DNA from: an uncultured Prevotellaceae bacterium
Lineage (GTDB): Bacteria; Bacteroidota; Bacteroidia; Bacteroidales; Muribaculaceae
NCBI GenBank assembly: GCA_947167995.1
Contig: CAMVKS010000001.1
Location: forward strand, 1-64,000
DNA length: 64,000 nt
Reading direction: 5' to 3'
Numbering within the stretch: the first letter of the stretch is position 1; the number at the start of each line of letters is the position of its first letter. A program made the translations under genes and the position numbers. The notes under the pieces are model-generated. The model saw nothing but the letters and a program-made list of their open reading frames with translations. It was not told the origin of the DNA and did no database searches. Positions 1-9,368 of the stretch are shown here, in pieces.

Positions 1-1535
1 GTGGCGTGTGGGCCTATCCTGGTACCCCATCGACCGAGATTACCGAGTTTATTCAGAAGAGTGAGATTGCTCGCACTGGTAATGTTCACTGCCTGTGGAG
101 TGCTAACGAAAAGACCGCCATGGAAGAGGCGCTTGGCATGAGCTATGCCGGCAAGCGTGCCATGGTGTGCATGAAACACGTGGGTATGAACGTGTGTGCC
201 GATGCCTTCGTTAACAGCGCTGTGACCGGAGCCAATGGCGGACTGGTTATCGTGGCTTGCGACGACCCATCGATGCACTCATCGCAGAACGAGCAGGATT
301 CTCGTTTCTACGCCGACTTTGCTATGATGCCTTGCTTTGAGCCAGCATCACAGCAGGAGGCCTATGACATGGTTCGTTGCGCCTTTGAATACAGCGAGAA
401 GAACCGTATCCCAGTGTTGATGCGTCTTACCACACGCATGGCTCACTCTCGTGCTATCGTTGAGACCAGCGAGCAGATGCCACAGAACGAGGTTCACTTC
501 CCCGAGAATCCTCGCCAGTGGGTGACTCTTCCAGTCAATGCACGCATGCGCAACGATCAGCTTGTGAAAGACATTCTCGCCTTTGAAGAGGATGCCTGCA
601 CTATGGGGCAGAACAAGTATATCGATGGCGCCGACCACTCGATGGGTATCATCACTTGCGGTATCGCCTATAATTACCTGATGGAGAACTATCCTGACGG
701 ATGCCCATTCCCCGTGCTCAAACTCACTCAATATCCATTGCCCAAGAAGTTGGTGCGCAAGATGGCTGCCGAGTGCAAGAGCATTATGGTTGTTGAAGAA
801 GGTCAGCCCCTCGTTGAGAAACTCATGCGCGGTGTTCTCGAGCAACCTATCGAAATCAAGGGACGACTCGATGGCACTTTGCCACGCACTGGTGAGTTGA
901 ACCCCGACTGCCTGCGTGCAGCTCTTGGAATTGAGCCAATGGAGGCCCATCCAGCAGCTCAAAACACCGTGCCTCGTCCACCAGCTTTGTGCCAGGGATG
1001 CGGTCACCGCGATTTCTATACCGCTCTTAACAATGTGCTCAAGAATTATGAGACAGCTCGAGTGTTTGCCGACATTGGCTGCTACACCTTGGGTTGGCTC
1101 GCACCTTTCCACGCTTTCCAGACTTGCGTTGAGATGGGTGCTTCACTCACCATGGCAATCGGTGCAAGCAAATCGGGGGTTCATCCCTCGGTGGCTGTGA
1201 TTGGTGACTCTACTTTCACCCACAGTGGTATGACAGGTTTGCTCGATGCCGTCAACAAGAATGCCAACATGACTCTGTGCATCAGCGACAACTTGACAAC
1301 TGGTATGACTGGTGGTCAAGACTCGGCAGGTACAGGACGTCTCGAGCAGATTTGCTACGGATTGGGCGTCGACCCAGCTCACGTGCGCGTTATCGTTCCT
1401 CTGCCAAAAAACTACCCCGACATGGAGAAAGTCATTGACGAGGAAATCAACTACAAGGGCGTCTCTGTCATTATCGCGCGTCGCGAGTGCATCCAGACTG
1501 CCAAACGCCACGCTAAAGCCAAGGCCAAGAAATAA
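1..1535 (+). CDS. iorA: Indolepyruvate:ferredoxin oxidoreductase, alpha subunit (5' truncated by window edge)
   Basis: Protein begins mid-motif (WAYPGTPSTEI); TPP-binding C-terminal half (PALCQGCGHRDFY, IGDSTFTHSGMTGLLDAV); followed by iorB-like gene. Confidence 0.9.
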   Translation, partial: GVWAYPGTPSTEITEFIQKSEIARTGNVHCLWSANEKTAMEEALGMSYAGKRAMVCMKHVGMNVCADAFVNSAVTGANGGLVIVACDDPSMHSSQNEQDSRFYADFAMMPCFEPASQQEAYDMVRCAFEYSEKNRIPVLMRLTTRMAHSRAIVETSEQMPQNEVHFPENPRQWVTLPVNARMRNDQLVKDILAFEEDACTMGQNKYIDGADHSMGIITCGIAYNYLMENYPDGCPFPVLKLTQYPLPKKLVRKMAAECKSIMVVEEGQPLVEKLMRGVLEQPIEIKGRLDGTLPRTGELNPDCLRAALGIEPMEAHPAAQNTVPRPPALCQGCGHRDFYTALNNVLKNYETARVFADIGCYTLGWLAPFHAFQTCVEMGASLTMAIGASKSGVHPSVAVIGDSTFTHSGMTGLLDAVNKNANMTLCISDNLTTGMTGGQDSAGTGRLEQICYGLGVDPAHVRVIVPLPKNYPDMEKVIDEEINYKGVSVIIARRECIQTAKRHAKAKAKK

Positions 1536-1565
1536 TCATTAGAAAACTAAAACAACAACCAAATC

Positions 1566-2150
1566 ATGAAACAAGATATAATACTTTGCGGTGTGGGCGG
1601 ACAAGGTATCCTCTCCATTGCTACTATCATAGGTTGGGCTGCACTCAAAGAGGGTATTCACCTCAAGCAAGCCGAGGTGCATGGCATGAGCCAGCGTGGA
1701 GGAGACGTTCAGAGCAATCTGAGACTCTCCGATCAACCCATCGCCAGCGACCTCATCGCTCACGGAGCTTGCGACCTCATTATCTCCCTCGAGCCAATGG
1801 AGGCTTTGCGTTATGTGCAGTATCTTAACCCTAAAGGATGGGTTATCACCAACACCACTCCTTTTGTCAATATCCCCAACTATCCCGAGATGGACGATGT
1901 GAACAACGAGCTCAAGAAGCTGGGCAACGTGATTATGATCGACGTTGACACTATTGCCAAGGAGGTGAAATCGCCACGCAGCGCCAACATGGTGCTCCTC
2001 GGCGCTGCCGCCTCGGTGCTCGAAATGCTTAAACCCGAACAGCTCCTCGAGGGTATCACCAACGTCTTTGCCAGCAAGGGCGAAGCTATTGTAGAGACCA
2101 ACATCGCAGCCTTCAAGGCTGGTTATGAGTTTGCACAGAAAAACAAATAA
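1566..2150 (+). CDS. iorB: Indolepyruvate oxidoreductase, beta subunit
   Basis: DIILCGVGGQGILSIATIIGWAAL and EVHGMSQRGGDVQSNLRLS motifs; adjacent to iorA. Confidence 0.9.
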   Translation: MKQDIILCGVGGQGILSIATIIGWAALKEGIHLKQAEVHGMSQRGGDVQSNLRLSDQPIASDLIAHGACDLIISLEPMEALRYVQYLNPKGWVITNTTPFVNIPNYPEMDDVNNELKKLGNVIMIDVDTIAKEVKSPRSANMVLLGAAASVLEMLKPEQLLEGITNVFASKGEAIVETNIAAFKAGYEFAQKNK

Positions 2151-2217
2151 CGAGAAGACATGAGGATATCTCTCCACTCTTTCCTCTCACTCTCACCCAT
2201 TAAACTATAAAACAACT

Positions 2218-3537
2218 ATGAGTTTTCCTATTAAACAACAAGTTCTAAACGATATTCTTGCAAAACGTGATCTTACCGACGTGTCGAGGACAACAATACG
2301 TCAATGCGCAGCCATAGCAGCCGAGATGGAGAAGGCTGCCGGCGAAAAGTTCTTGCGCCTTGAGGTGGGTGTGCCTGGTCTTGCTCCTGGTCAAGTGGGC
2401 GTCGAGGCTCAAAAGGCCGCCCTCGATCATGGCATTGCCAGCATCTATCCCGCTATCAGCGGTCTTCCTGAACTCAAGGAAAATGCTTCAAAGTTCATCA
2501 AGGCGTTTATCGACGTTGACATTAATCCAGAATGCATCGTGCCTACTGTTGGTTCTATGCAGGCTGGTATGAACCTGATGCTTGAGTGCTCACAGCTCGA
2601 CCCCAAGAAAGATACAATCCTCTATGTCAACCCAGGTTTTGCCCCTCATGTGATGCAGGCTCAGGTTCAAGGCATCAAGCACAAGCAGTTCGACATCTAT
2701 GAATTCCGCGGTGCTAAACTTCGTGCTAAACTCGAGGAGTATTGCTCTCAAGGTAATATTGTGGCTATCGTTTACTCCAACCCCAACAACCCATCGTGGG
2801 TTTGCTTGACCGAAGAGGAGCTGCAGATTATCGGTGAGATGGCCAATAAATACGACATGATTGTACTTGAAGACCACGCCTATATGTGCATGGACTTCCG
2901 TACCGACAAGTCGGTGCCTTTCGAACCTCCATTCCAGCCCACTGTTGCCCGTTATACCGACAATTATGTCTTCATGCTTTCAGGCTCGAAGATTTTCAGC
3001 TATGCCGGTGAGCGAATCGCTGTTGTGGCGTTCAGCAACAAGCTGTTCAACCGTGAGTACCCTGCTCTGCGTGAGAGATACAACATCGGCCGAATGGGTG
3101 ATAACTTCATCTTCACCTATCTTTATGTGGCTTCTTCAGGTACTTCTCATTCGGCACAATATGCACTCTCGGCAATGATGAAAGCCGCAGTTGATGGTAC
3201 CTACAAGTTCGTTGATGAGGTGCGCGAGTATGGACGTCGTGCCAAGATTACCAAAGAAATCTTCCTCAAGCATGGCTTCAATATTATCTATGATAAGGAT
3301 GGCGATCAAGACCTTGCCGACGGCTTCTACTACACAATTGGTTATGAGGGAATGAGCGACTCTGAGCTTCTCAACGACTTGATGCTCTGTGGTATCTCGG
3401 CAATCACCCTCAACACCACTGGTAGCAAACAGCCTGGTATTCGTGCTTGCGTATCGCAGCTCAACAGCGAGTGGCACATTCAGGCTCTTGACGAGCGTTT
3501 GGCAATGTTTGTAGAACTTCAAAAATCCAAGAAATAA
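2218..3537 (+). CDS. PLP-dependent class I/II aminotransferase
   Basis: Fold-type I motifs: YSNPNNPSWVCLTEEEL, LEDHAYM, SGSKIFSYAGERI. Confidence 0.85.
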   Translation: MSFPIKQQVLNDILAKRDLTDVSRTTIRQCAAIAAEMEKAAGEKFLRLEVGVPGLAPGQVGVEAQKAALDHGIASIYPAISGLPELKENASKFIKAFIDVDINPECIVPTVGSMQAGMNLMLECSQLDPKKDTILYVNPGFAPHVMQAQVQGIKHKQFDIYEFRGAKLRAKLEEYCSQGNIVAIVYSNPNNPSWVCLTEEELQIIGEMANKYDMIVLEDHAYMCMDFRTDKSVPFEPPFQPTVARYTDNYVFMLSGSKIFSYAGERIAVVAFSNKLFNREYPALRERYNIGRMGDNFIFTYLYVASSGTSHSAQYALSAMMKAAVDGTYKFVDEVREYGRRAKITKEIFLKHGFNIIYDKDGDQDLADGFYYTIGYEGMSDSELLNDLMLCGISAITLNTTGSKQPGIRACVSQLNSEWHIQALDERLAMFVELQKSKK

Positions 3538-4829
3538 TGAATTATATGAGTGCCGACGAGGCGGTTCGCCTTGTCAAGAGCGGTGACCACATCTATTGCA
3601 TGGGCAGCACGGCAATTCCCGTGGTGTTGCAGAGCGCATTGGCGCGACGTGCCAGCGAGCTTCGCGACGTGGTGGTCTATTCGGCTTTCAACGTGCCCTA
3701 TGGCGAATGTCCGTTGTGCAATCCCGAGTATAAGGACTCGTTCATCACAAAGAGCCTCTTCTTGAGCGGTGACCAGCGCAAGTGGGTAGCTCAAGGCTAC
3801 GGTGAGGTCATCCCTGCTTTCTTGGGCGAGATTCCTTTCTTGTTCCGCAGCAAGCAGCTGCCTCTCGACGTCACATTCCTGAACTGCTCGCCTCCCGACA
3901 AGGACGGCTATTGCAGCTATGGTATGAGCGCCGACTTGGCTTTCAGCGCTGTAGAAATGTCGAAGACTATCATCGCGCAAATCAACGACAGCATGCCCTA
4001 TCTGTGTGGTGCCGCAAAGATTCACGAGAGCCAGATTGCTGCTGCAGTGCGATGCGACGAGCCACCGTTGGCAATGGAATTTGGCGAGTCTACTCCCATT
4101 GAGAGTGCTATTGGCGGCTTTATCGCTGCCGAGATTCCCGATGGTGCAACGCTGCAAATTGGTGTGGGAGGTATCCCCAACGCAGTGCTTGCCGGCATCA
4201 CAAACCACAAGCACCTGGGACTACACACCGAGGCGATGACCGACGGCGTGGTACGTCTCATGGAAGAAGGCGTTATCGACAATAGCCTCAAGAAGATTCG
4301 TCCGGGCAAGAGTGTCGCAAGTCTTGCTCTTGGCTCAAAACGCATGTACGAATTCCTTCATTATAACGAGGACGTGGAGTTCTATGATGTGGCTTGGACC
4401 AACGACCCAGCAGTGATTCGACAGAATCCAAAGCCCATTGCCATCAACAGTGCAATTGAGGTGGACTTGACTGGACAGGTGTGTGCCGATAGTATTGGAA
4501 CAATGATTTTCTCGAGTGTGGGTGGTCAGCACGACTTTATGTATGGTGCTGCTCTCAACCCCGAGGGCAAGACTTTCATTGCGCTGCCGTCACGCACTGG
4601 CAAGGGAAAGAGCAAGATCGTGCCAACCCTCACTCCTGGTGCTGGCGTGGTGACCACTCGATTCCAAACGCAGTATGTCGTCACCGAGCATGGCATCGTC
4701 TACCTGCGCAACAAGAGCATGGCTGAGCGTGCAAGAGCTCTTATCTCGATTGCTCACCCCGACGACCGAGAGGCACTGGAGCGTGCGGCCTATGAGCGCT
4801 TCGGATACAGCTTCTTGCGCTACAAGTAA
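3537..4829 (+). CDS. Acetyl-CoA hydrolase/CoA-transferase family protein
   Basis: GATLQIGVGGIPNAVLAGI, LHTEAMTDGVVRLMEEG, FSSVGGQHDFMYGA motifs; start overlaps upstream stop (TAATG). Confidence 0.85.
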   Translation: MNYMSADEAVRLVKSGDHIYCMGSTAIPVVLQSALARRASELRDVVVYSAFNVPYGECPLCNPEYKDSFITKSLFLSGDQRKWVAQGYGEVIPAFLGEIPFLFRSKQLPLDVTFLNCSPPDKDGYCSYGMSADLAFSAVEMSKTIIAQINDSMPYLCGAAKIHESQIAAAVRCDEPPLAMEFGESTPIESAIGGFIAAEIPDGATLQIGVGGIPNAVLAGITNHKHLGLHTEAMTDGVVRLMEEGVIDNSLKKIRPGKSVASLALGSKRMYEFLHYNEDVEFYDVAWTNDPAVIRQNPKPIAINSAIEVDLTGQVCADSIGTMIFSSVGGQHDFMYGAALNPEGKTFIALPSRTGKGKSKIVPTLTPGAGVVTTRFQTQYVVTEHGIVYLRNKSMAERARALISIAHPDDREALERAAYERFGYSFLRYK

Positions 4830-4843
4830 TGTCACAAACATAT

Positions 4844-4888
4844 TAATACAATGAAAGCGTCAAATTTTTTGACGCTTTCATTGTATTA
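4844..4888. terminator. Bidirectional intrinsic terminator between convergent genes
   Basis: Perfect 21-bp inverted repeat TAATACAATGAAAGCGTCAAA-ttt-TTTGACGCTTTCATTGTATTA. Confidence 0.85.
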
Positions 4889-4930
4889 TAGGCGAACCTA
4901 ATTATGCATTGTCGTTATCAATTATGCATT

Positions 4931-5992
4931 TTACTTATACTCTTTGGCTTCACGCTTGCCTTTAAGAACAGCTGCGGCATTGCCTGCCAGAGCACCCATC
5001 TCGTCTTCGCCAGGGAAGCAGTAGGTGGGAGCAAGGAAGTCGATGCGCTTGCGCAGCTCGCCAGTGAGGTAATCACTATGTGCCATTCCACCAGTGAGGA
5101 GGATAGCGTCGATCTTACCGCACAGTACAGCACTCTCGGCAGCAATCTGTTTAGCCACATGATAAATCATGGCGTCAAGGACAGTCTTGGCATGTTGGTC
5201 GCCATTGTTGATGCGCTCCTCGATTTCCAGCAGGTCGGTAGTGCCCAGGTGAGCGTTCAATCCACCCTTGCCAGTGATCATCTTGAGGATTTCTTCCTTA
5301 GTGTACTTGCCACTGAAGCACAAGCGCACGAGGTCGGCAGCAGGTACTGTTCCGGCACGCTCGGGAGTGAATGGGCCTTCACCATCGAGTGCATTAGGAG
5401 CATCAACAGCAACACCCTTCTCGTGCGCGGCTACCGAGATACCTCCACCCAAGTGGCAGATGATAAGGTTCATTTCCTCATATTTCTTGCCAATCTCACG
5501 GGCGAAGCGGCGTGCAATAGCCTTTTGGTTAAGTGGATGCCAGATGCTCACGCGCTTAATCTCGGGAATACCGCAGATGCGGGCATAGTCATTCAACTCG
5601 TCAACAACAACGGGGTCGGCGATGAAGCTGCGGCAACCAGGAATTTGCTGAGCAATCTTGTGTGCAATGAGACAGCCCAGGTTGCAGGCATGCTCGCGAG
5701 GAGAATTGCGAGTGTCCTCAAGCATTTTCTCGTTAATCTCATATACGCCACCGGGAACGGCTTTGCCAAGACCTCCGCGGCCAATAACGGCCTTAAAGTT
5801 GAAGTCTACATTGGTGACCTTGATCTCGTTCATTACAAGGTTGTAACGGAAATCAAACTGGTCCAAAATCGACTTGTAGGGAGCCAGCTCCTCGGGTTTG
5901 TGACGAATAGAGCGAAGCAGCAATGGGGTCTCGCCTTCGTAAACGGCAAACTTAGTAGAAGTAGAACCTGGGTTGATAACAAGTATACGCAT
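4931..5992 (-). CDS. buk: Butyrate kinase (acyl kinase)
   Basis: MRILVINPGSTSTKFAVYEGE and ICHLGGGISVAAHEKG acetokinase-family motifs. Confidence 0.92.
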   Translation of the reverse strand: MRILVINPGSTSTKFAVYEGETPLLLRSIRHKPEELAPYKSILDQFDFRYNLVMNEIKVTNVDFNFKAVIGRGGLGKAVPGGVYEINEKMLEDTRNSPREHACNLGCLIAHKIAQQIPGCRSFIADPVVVDELNDYARICGIPEIKRVSIWHPLNQKAIARRFAREIGKKYEEMNLIICHLGGGISVAAHEKGVAVDAPNALDGEGPFTPERAGTVPAADLVRLCFSGKYTKEEILKMITGKGGLNAHLGTTDLLEIEERINNGDQHAKTVLDAMIYHVAKQIAAESAVLCGKIDAILLTGGMAHSDYLTGELRKRIDFLAPTYCFPGEDEMGALAGNAAAVLKGKREAKEYK

Positions 5993-6046
5993 AGTTGTTT
6001 GTTGTTATATATTAAATTAATGTGTAATTAAGATTGTTTTGATTAA

Positions 6047-6952
6047 TTAAATAGCCGATGCCACTGCAAGGCTATAGAACTTCGACTCGATGCTGTCGCC
6101 GCGAGATGGAAGCACAACAGGTACTTTTGCGCCCTGAAGCAAGCCTGCGGTCTGTGCGTGGCACAACAATGTGATGGTCTTGTAGAACACGTTGCCGCTC
6201 TCAATCTCGGGGAAGAGAACTGCATCGGCCTCGCCGTTGATGGGTGATTCAATGCCCTTGTGGTGCATGCTCTCATAGCACAGTGAGCACTTCAGGTCCA
6301 GAGGACCGTCAACGATGCAATTGCCAAACTCGCCCTGTGCAGCCTTCTCCTTGATGATTACATAGTCGGCAGTGCAGGGGAAGTGACGCTCGTCAACTTT
6401 CTCCGAGCAGTGGATGAGGGAAATCTTTGGCTCTTCAATGTGAAGGGCGTGAGCGATTTTAGCCACATATTTCACCTGCTCGATGCGTTGGTCAACAGTG
6501 GGGCAGGGGATTACTGCTGCATCGGTGAAGAGAAGCAGGCGCTTGAGCTCTGGAATGTCGGCCACGGTAACATGGGTGAGCACGTTGCCCTTGGGAAGAA
6601 TACCGGTTTCCTTGTTAAGGACTGCACGAAGCAGGTTGTCGGTGTTCAGCAGACCCTTCATGAGCACATTGGCACGGTCTTCTCTTACTTCGGTAACAGC
6701 CTTGGCAGCTGCGTCATCACGGTCGGTGGCATCGATAATCGAGAACTCGCTCTTGTACTGAGCAAAACGCTCGTCGGCCTCAATTTCCTGGCGGCAGCCA
6801 ACAAATGTCACGGTGATAATACCAGCCTCGAGAGCTTTGAGCACGGCACTGCGAGTAACATCGTCCTCGGCCCACACTACAGCCACACGGCTTTTTGTTC
6901 CCTTACTTGCAAGATGAGCAGTCAGCTCATCAAAATTCTTGATACTTGGCAT
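6047..6952 (-). CDS. ptb: Phosphate butyryltransferase (phosphate acyltransferase)
   Basis: Ptb-type protein (VLMKGLLNTDNLLRAVLNKETGI..LTHVTV; DGPLDLKCSLCYESMHHKGI); adjacent to buk. Confidence 0.9.
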   Translation of the reverse strand: MPSIKNFDELTAHLASKGTKSRVAVVWAEDDVTRSAVLKALEAGIITVTFVGCRQEIEADERFAQYKSEFSIIDATDRDDAAAKAVTEVREDRANVLMKGLLNTDNLLRAVLNKETGILPKGNVLTHVTVADIPELKRLLLFTDAAVIPCPTVDQRIEQVKYVAKIAHALHIEEPKISLIHCSEKVDERHFPCTADYVIIKEKAAQGEFGNCIVDGPLDLKCSLCYESMHHKGIESPINGEADAVLFPEIESGNVFYKTITLLCHAQTAGLLQGAKVPVVLPSRGDSIESKFYSLAVASAI

Positions 6953-7232
6953 GTTTTTTTAAGAAAATTATTGTTTTAATGTTATGTTTATTGTCAATAG
7001 TTTTTCCTCGTGCAAAGGTAGACATTTTTTTTATAATAATAAATAGTTTTAGTCCCATATTTTTAAAAAGTCTAATGGTTGCTGGTTCTTGCCATTTTGG
7101 ACCATTACTTTTCAAGACTCTCTTGCTGGCAAGTTGTTGATTTTGTTTATCTTTTGCCGTGTAAATAATGTTAATACTGTTAATAAATTTTAAAAGAGAC
7201 CGTTTCGCTGGTCTTTTGGCATGGTGGGGCTA

Positions 7233-7262
7233 TTGTTGTTTATATAATAATGCGTACCTTTG
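7233..7262 (+). promoter_or_regulatory. Bacteroidales promoter upstream of rplM
   Basis: TTG at 7233-7235, 19-bp spacer, TACCTTTG at 7255-7262. Confidence 0.75.
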
Positions 7263-7374
7263 CACGCCGATTATTTCCAAGATAATTTCGACAGGGTGCC
7301 AGAGAGTGACATTTGGCCGTGTCATTGTGTGCGCTGTTGAAGAGTTAATTAATTTTTAATCAGGATTTTAAAAA

Positions 7375-7854
7375 GTGAACACTTTAAGTTACAAGACCGT
7401 GTCTATCCGCAAGGAAGACGTCCAGAAAGAATGGGTAGTAGTAGATGCTACCGATCAGGTACTGGGCCGCTTGTGCGCAAAAGTAGCTAAAATATTGCGC
7501 GGCAAGTATAAACCCAGTTTCACACCACACGTTGACTGTGGTGATAACGTAATCATCATCAACGCCGATAAGGTTAAGCTCACTGGTAACAAGTGGGACG
7601 ACCGCACCTATGTTAGCTATACTGGCTATCCCGGTGGTCAGCGTTATGCGACCCCTGCTATACTTCAAAAGAAGTCGGAGGACAAGCACCTTAAGGCTGG
7701 CAAGCACCCCTTGTTCCTTCACGTGATTAAGGGTATGCTCCCAAAGAACAAGCTCGGAGCTAAGATTTTGAACAACGTATATATCTACAATGGTCCAAAT
7801 CATCCTCACGAGGCTCAGCAACCAAAGGCAATAGATATCAACAAACTTAAATAA
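7375..7854 (+). CDS. rplM: 50S ribosomal protein L13 (GTG start)
   Basis: L13 sequence (WVVVDATDQVLGRLCAKVAKILRGKYKPSFTPHVDCGD); followed by rpsI. Confidence 0.97.
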   Translation: MNTLSYKTVSIRKEDVQKEWVVVDATDQVLGRLCAKVAKILRGKYKPSFTPHVDCGDNVIIINADKVKLTGNKWDDRTYVSYTGYPGGQRYATPAILQKKSEDKHLKAGKHPLFLHVIKGMLPKNKLGAKILNNVYIYNGPNHPHEAQQPKAIDINKLK

Positions 7855-7866
7855 TAGATTGGAAGT

Positions 7867-8253
7867 ATGGAACAAATTAATGCAGTAGGTCGTCGTAAAG
7901 CAGCTATCGCACGCGTATACTTTAGCGAAGGAAATGGCGAAATCACTATCAACAAGCGCACACTTGAAGAATATTTTCCATCTCCAATTCTTCAATTCAT
8001 TGTTAAACAACCATTGAACTCTCTTGAGGTTGCCGAGAAATACAACATCAAGGTGAACCTCATTGGTGGTGGTTACAAAGGACAAGCCGAGGCTCTCCGC
8101 CTTGCTATCGCACGTGCTTTGGTGAAAATCAATCCCGAAGACAAGAGCGCACTCCGCAAGGAAGGATTCATGACTCGCGACCCACGTGCCGTAGAGCGCA
8201 AGAAACCAGGTCAGCCCAAGGCACGCAAGCGTTTCCAGTTCAGCAAGCGTTAA
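7867..8253 (+). CDS. rpsI: 30S ribosomal protein S9
   Basis: C-terminus DPRAVERKKPGQPKARKRFQFSKR. Confidence 0.97.
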   Translation: MEQINAVGRRKAAIARVYFSEGNGEITINKRTLEEYFPSPILQFIVKQPLNSLEVAEKYNIKVNLIGGGYKGQAEALRLAIARALVKINPEDKSALRKEGFMTRDPRAVERKKPGQPKARKRFQFSKR

Positions 8254-8426
8254 TATTTTCAGTATATTCAACTCCTTGCTCTGGAACAATAAAACAGAGT
8301 TTAGTATCCAAATTGCATAGACTCACTTGCCAGGCAGCATGATACACATTAATATATATTGGAAGTGCTAAGGCATGGCTACTATGCGATTGATTTAAGT
8401 TGAAAGTAAACAAAAAAATTATTAAA

Positions 8427-9311
8427 ATGCAAACACCTAATTTTGACCAATTGCTCGACGCTACTTGTCACTTTGGTCACCTCAAACGTAAATGGAATCC
8501 TGCTATGGCTCCTTATATCTTCATGGAGCGTAATGGCATTCACATCATTGACCTTTACAAAACTCAGGCTAAGCTTGAAGAAGCTGCCGTTGCTCTCAAA
8601 AACATTGCTAAGGAAGGCAAGAAGGTTCTCTTCGTTGCTACCAAGAAGCAAGCAAAACAAGTGGTATGTGACCGCGCTACTTCGGTTGGTATGCCCTACG
8701 TTATTGAGCGCTGGCCAGGCGGTATGCTCACCAACTTCCCAACAATTCGCAAGGCTGTGAAGAAGATGGCTGCTATCGACAAGATGGCAACCGACGGCAC
8801 TTTCGACAACATGTCGAAACGCGAGAAACTTCAAATCACTCGCCAGCGTGCCAAGCTTGAGAAGAACCTTGGCTCTATCGCCGACTTGAACCGTCTTCCT
8901 TCGGCTCTGTTCGTTGTTGACGTGCTCAAAGAGCACATCGCCGTTGCCGAGGCTAATCGTCTGGGTATCCCAGTGTTTGGTATCGTTGATACCAACAGCA
9001 ATCCCGACAATGTGGACTTCGTGATTCCTGCCAATGATGATGCTTCCAAGTCGATTGACATTATCTTGAACACCGTTTGTGAGGCTATCAAAGAAGGTCT
9101 CGAGGAGCGCAAGATTGAGAAGATTGACAATAAGGATGAGGCTCCCGAGGGTGAGGCCGAGGCTAAGCCACGTCGTGCTCGCGTGCGTCGCAGCCGCGTA
9201 GCCGAGGAGAGCAAGGAAGAAGCTGCTCCCGCCGAGGAGAAAGCCGAGGAGCCCAAAGCCGAGGAGCCCAAAGCCGAGGAGCCCAAAGCTGAGGAGCCCA
9301 AGGCTGAGTAA
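8427..9311 (+). CDS. rpsB: 30S ribosomal protein S2 with acidic repeat C-terminal extension
   Basis: FDQLLDATCHFGHLKRKWNPAMAPYIF; ATG at 8427 preferred over ORF-track TTG at 8400. Confidence 0.96.
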   Translation: MQTPNFDQLLDATCHFGHLKRKWNPAMAPYIFMERNGIHIIDLYKTQAKLEEAAVALKNIAKEGKKVLFVATKKQAKQVVCDRATSVGMPYVIERWPGGMLTNFPTIRKAVKKMAAIDKMATDGTFDNMSKREKLQITRQRAKLEKNLGSIADLNRLPSALFVVDVLKEHIAVAEANRLGIPVFGIVDTNSNPDNVDFVIPANDDASKSIDIILNTVCEAIKEGLEERKIEKIDNKDEAPEGEAEAKPRRARVRRSRVAEESKEEAAPAEEKAEEPKAEEPKAEEPKAEEPKAE

Positions 9312-9368
9312 TAGCTAAGAGAGTAAAGAAATATATCAATAATTTAAAATCACTTATAGAAATCTATT

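Noticed and set aside
4904-6031. 375-aa plus-strand ORF antisense to buk (longer than buk itself)
   Set aside because: Shadow ORF from codon bias; composition resembles a back-translation artefact and the minus-strand product has clear acetokinase-family motifs.
7384-8289. 301-aa minus-strand ORF opposite rplM-rpsI
   Set aside because: Antisense to two unambiguous ribosomal protein genes.
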